Assembly: GCA_014240055.1 (NCBI GenBank)
Contig: JAAZXP010000045.1
Location: forward strand, 1 to 8,135
DNA length: 8,135 bases
Reading direction: 5' to 3'
Origin: Methanobacteriota archaeon
Lineage (GTDB): Archaea; Thermoplasmatota; Poseidoniia; MGIII; CG-Epi1
In this document: piece after piece, positions 6,586 to 8,135 of the stretch
Layout: each line of letters starts with the position of its first letter
How positions within the stretch are numbered: position 1 is the first letter of the stretch
Made by a program: the position numbers and the translations under genes
Notes under the pieces: generated by a model
What the model was told of the DNA's origin: nothing
Databases searched by the model: none
What the model saw: only the letters and a program-made list of their open reading frames with translations

Positions 6586-7431
6586 CTAGAGAAAAGGAGC
6601 TATGAATTCTTCAGAAAGTTCCCACAATTTTTTGTTGTGTTCATCATTCTTTGCTTTACTCGAACCTTGTTTTACTTTACAATCTGCGAAGAATCGTCCG
6701 TTAGTATCTGCTACCTCATCAGAACATGCTAAGTGAACTGTAGTTTTTGCACCATCTTTCACACTAATTGCCATTAGTAGTTTTGCAAAACTTATTACCG
6801 ATCTCCACAATATATTATTATTATTTCCAAATTTCGTAGCTACAAAACCAGGATGTAGGCAGTTTGCAGTTATTCCGGTTTTTTCAATTCTTTTGGCTAA
6901 TTCATAAGTAAACATAACATTAGCGAGTTTAGATTTTTTGTAAGTATCAAATCCACTATACTTTTTTTCACCATTCATATTATCGAATTCAAAATCAATA
7001 CCATAATGAGCACTTGAAGAAACATTGACGATTCGCTTGTAATCGCTTTTCTCAACAAGTGGTAATAATTTTTTTGTCATTAAGAAATATCCAAGATGGT
7101 TTAAAGCAAAAGTTCGCTCAAATCCCTCTTCCGTCACATCTCTGAAGGCAAAATAGGCCCCAACATTGTTTATCAAAACATCAATTTTTTTGTATTTCTT
7201 AGAAACTTCATCAGCAACTCTAGAGACTTCTTTCATCAACATAAGATCAGCCACGAAATATTCAATATCGATACTTTCGGCAATTTCGGTTATTTCCTTT
7301 GTAACTTTCTCCCCTTTTTCTTTGCTTCTTCCAATAAGAATTAAATTATACCCATTTTTTGCCATTTCAATAGCGGCTTCTTTACCTATTCCGTCAGTAG
7401 CTCCTGTGATTAGACATGTACGACCTCTCAT
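6586..7431 (-). CDS. Short-chain dehydrogenase/reductase, retinol-dehydrogenase-like
   Basis: A 281-residue classical SDR that should oxidise an alcohol or reduce a carbonyl with NAD(P)(H). Seen in order: the dinucleotide site TGATDGIG (10-16 region); GRS with R35 after the second strand, which favours NADP(H); ADL (61-63); NNVG (88-91, the NNAG motif with V for A); N111; the catalytic serine in VNVSSSAHYG (S138 or S139); and Y164 with K168 in YKKSK. HPGFVAT (193-199) is the usual PG motif. The layout fits the RDH11-14/WWOX-type SDRs, but bacterial and archaeal members of that group act on many lipophilic or unknown substrates, so retinoid use should not be assumed. All catalytic residues are present. 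The ATG start is supported by a TATA box 23-30 bases upstream. Confidence 0.93.
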   Translation of the reverse strand: MRGRTCLITGATDGIGKEAAIEMAKNGYNLILIGRSKEKGEKVTKEITEIAESIDIEYFVADLMLMKEVSRVADEVSKKYKKIDVLINNVGAYFAFRDVTEEGFERTFALNHLGYFLMTKKLLPLVEKSDYKRIVNVSSSAHYGIDFEFDNMNGEKKYSGFDTYKKSKLANVMFTYELAKRIEKTGITANCLHPGFVATKFGNNNNILWRSVISFAKLLMAISVKDGAKTTVHLACSDEVADTNGRFFADCKVKQGSSKAKNDEHNKKLWELSEEFIAPFL

Positions 7432-7453
7432 GTTTTGACTTACGTTTCAGCAG

Positions 7454-7461
7454 TTATAAAT
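7454..7461 (-). promoter_or_regulatory. TATA box of the dehydrogenase gene
   Basis: Read on the minus strand the bases are ATTTATAA, 23-30 bases before the SDR ATG and 20 bases downstream of the DUF285 gene's stop codon. The spacing equals that of the other TATA-like boxes in the window. Inferred from sequence and distance. Confidence 0.6.
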
Positions 7462-7480
7462 CGTTTAAGCTTGATTTTCC

Positions 7481-7948
7481 TCAATCATCAGAGCAATATT
7501 CTTCCCAATCATATGGCCAATTATCATTAGAACTGAATTCTGTATGAATATAGCATTTATTATCATCTGATAGATCATCAGTACCATAAAACATATTACT
7601 CATAGTAGTGACGCTTGACACATCCCAATCTGAAATATCTTGATTAAAATTAATTGCACCATAAAACATCTTCCCTATATCAGTTACACTTGAAACATCC
7701 CAATCTGATAAACCTTGATTGAAACTCTCAGCTTCATAAAACATAGCATGCATATCAGTTACACTTGAAACATCCCAGTCTGAGATATCACCATCAAATG
7801 TGTCTTCATTGTAAAATAAGTATGACATATCAGTAATCAATGAGGTATCCCAAGTGTCTATAGTGCCATAAGTAGAATTTGCGCTATCAGAATCCTCTAT
7901 CCACTCATCCACAGCAGTTTCAAGTTCATCTTTTGTTTCAAGTGTCAC
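7481..7948 (-). CDS. DUF285/BspA-like repeat protein, probably 5'-truncated
   Basis: A 155-residue acidic protein of the DUF285 (BspA-like) repeat family, found in large surface proteins. Layout: an N-terminal cap TKDELETAVDEW (5-16); a divergent repeat containing TWDTSLITDMSYLF (32-45); three 25-residue repeats of pattern F..D.SDWDVSSVTDM..MF (51-75, 76-100, 101-125); and a C-terminal tail with NKCYIH and WPYDWEEYC, whose C132 and C152 could form a disulfide. The C-terminal end looks natural. The 5' end does not: the only start is GTG at 7948, no signal peptide precedes the cap although such proteins are usually secreted, an in-frame stop lies a few codons upstream, and the DNA beyond 7935 is a repeat coded on the other strand. 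It is best read as the intact 3' part of a rearranged gene. The exact role is unknown; adhesion is only a family-level guess. Confidence 0.75.
   Translation of the reverse strand: MTLETKDELETAVDEWIEDSDSANSTYGTIDTWDTSLITDMSYLFYNEDTFDGDISDWDVSSVTDMHAMFYEAESFNQGLSDWDVSSVTDIGKMFYGAINFNQDISDWDVSSVTTMSNMFYGTDDLSDDNKCYIHTEFSSNDNWPYDWEEYCSDD
7574..7798 (-). repeat. Three tandem 75-base DUF285 coding repeats (leftward array)
   Basis: Three in-frame units of 75 bases each encode the 25-residue repeats of the leftward gene. The conserved core in each is the segment coding SDWDVSSVT; divergence is concentrated in the codons after M..MF. The unit nearest the C-terminus (GTGTCAAGCGTCACT in its core) is the most diverged at the DNA level. 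These are protein repeats, not CRISPR. Confidence 0.9.
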
Positions 7949-8030
7949 CGATATGAGTTTTATGTTTTATGATGTTGAGAGTTTCAATCAAGATATTTCA
8001 GACTGGGATGTTTCAAGTGTAACTGATATG
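7751..8030. repeat. 33-base perfect inverted repeat across the DUF285 strand switch
   Basis: Bases 7751-7783 are the exact reverse complement of 7998-8030, and the arms are separated by 214 bases. Each arm codes SDWDVSSVTDM on its own strand. The identity extends imperfectly further, because each side holds further related repeats. Such arms could support inversion of the intervening DNA or could mislead an assembler. Identity was checked base by base by eye. Confidence 0.9.
7935..7953. other. Junction where DUF285 coding switches strand
   Basis: Leftward coding (cap of the minus-strand protein, reading TLETKDEL) covers the bases up to about 7948. Rightward similarity to the repeat consensus begins at 7935 with GTTTCAAGTGT and continues without break. 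The overlap of about 11-14 bases belongs to both, so it is a microhomology-type junction. The preceding rightward codons (7872-7934) are open but do not resemble a DUF285 unit, which shows that the rightward copy has lost whatever originally lay before this point. Confidence 0.8.
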
Positions 8031-8135
8031 AGGTATATGTTTACAAGCACTGATAGTTTCAATCAAGATATTTCAGATTGGGATGTTTCAAGTGTAACTG
8101 ATATGAGTTATATGTTTCATTATACTGATTTATCA
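7953..8135 (+). CDS. DUF285/BspA-like repeat protein fragment, runs off window
   Basis: The frame codes 61 residues from the ATG at 7953 and is still open at the window edge. It contains two 25-residue repeats, FNQDISDWDVSSVTDM..MF, at 11-35 and 36-60, preceded by a partial unit whose codons VSSVTDMSFMF begin at 7935. The two copies of the 53-base segment starting at 7980 and 8055 differ at a single base, so the array is recent or homogenised. No cap, signal peptide, ribosome-binding site or TATA box is visible ahead of the ATG, which is simply the first ATG in the repeat, so the true 5' end is probably missing and this start is only nominal. The frame opens after a stop at 7869-7871. The family is clear; whether it is an expressed gene, a pseudogene or an assembly product is not. 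Confidence 0.6.
   Translation, partial: MSFMFYDVESFNQDISDWDVSSVTDMRYMFTSTDSFNQDISDWDVSSVTDMSYMFHYTDLS
7983..8132 (+). repeat. Two tandem 75-base DUF285 coding repeats (rightward array)
   Basis: Two consecutive units of 75 bases are nearly identical in their first 50 or so bases and differ mainly in the codons after MRYMF or MSYMF. They are much closer to each other than the units of the leftward array are among themselves. The array likely continues past the window edge. Confidence 0.85.

Noticed and set aside
7166..7438. Plus-strand reading frame opposite the dehydrogenase gene (90 codons)
   Set aside because: Fully antisense to a clear SDR with all motifs; no family resemblance.
7574..8132. 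CRISPR array
   Set aside because: The 75-base periodicity is in frame and encodes DUF285 repeats with no spacer-repeat alternation.
7481..8135. Insertion sequence or transposon causing the strand switch
   Set aside because: No transposase, terminal inverted repeats of the IS type or target duplication is seen; the only repeats are the coding units themselves.
1..8135. A defence system, toxin-antitoxin pair or biosynthetic cluster
   Set aside because: Every gene fits a housekeeping, copper, lipid or surface-protein family; no nuclease, reverse transcriptase, toxin or synthase module is present.

Overview
The window looks like AT-rich chromosomal DNA from a euryarchaeon, most likely a planktonic marine lineage such as Poseidoniales (Marine Group II). 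The archaeal assignment rests on three things: an archaeosine-type tRNA-guanine transglycosylase (tgtA), TATA-like boxes placed about 21-32 bases before several start codons with almost no leader or Shine-Dalgarno sequence (the pattern of leaderless archaeal mRNAs), and an archaeal-style tRNA-Ala. The lineage-level guess is weaker. It comes from base composition and the mix of genes, including DUF285/BspA-like repeats typical of marine microbes.

Left part (1-4355): tgtA runs leftward off the window edge. Its start codon lies 49 bases from that of a divergent rightward copper module: a Cu(+)-exporting P1B ATPase (copA), a small CopZ/Atx1-type copper chaperone, and a YczE-family membrane protein whose start overlaps the chaperone gene. 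The ATPase and chaperone would capture and export cytosolic Cu(+). The role of the YczE protein is unknown, but its overlap suggests it is made together with them. No copper-responsive regulator gene is visible.

Middle (4390-5223): a complete tRNA-Ala(GGC) with encoded CCA is followed after 10 bases by a membrane CTP-dependent lipid-alcohol kinase-like protein (dolichol/phytol kinase family), possibly on the same transcript. This gene meets a leftward gene tail to tail with one base between the stop codons.

Right part (5225-7431): three leftward genes, each with its own TATA-like box: a hotdog-fold acyl-CoA thioesterase of the YdiI/MenI type, an alpha/beta hydrolase with an intact Ser-Asp-His triad, and a short-chain dehydrogenase of the retinol-dehydrogenase-like group. 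Separate promoters argue against one tight operon.

Right end (7481-8135): DUF285/BspA-like 25-residue repeats switch coding strand at about 7935-7953. A leftward copy with an N-terminal cap and normal C-terminus abuts a rightward copy that leaves the window. The two arms share a 33-base perfect inverted repeat. This is a real inversion within a surface-protein locus or an assembly fold-back. The other outstanding observation is that TgtA has lost all three cysteines of its zinc site while keeping the zinc histidine and the catalytic aspartates.
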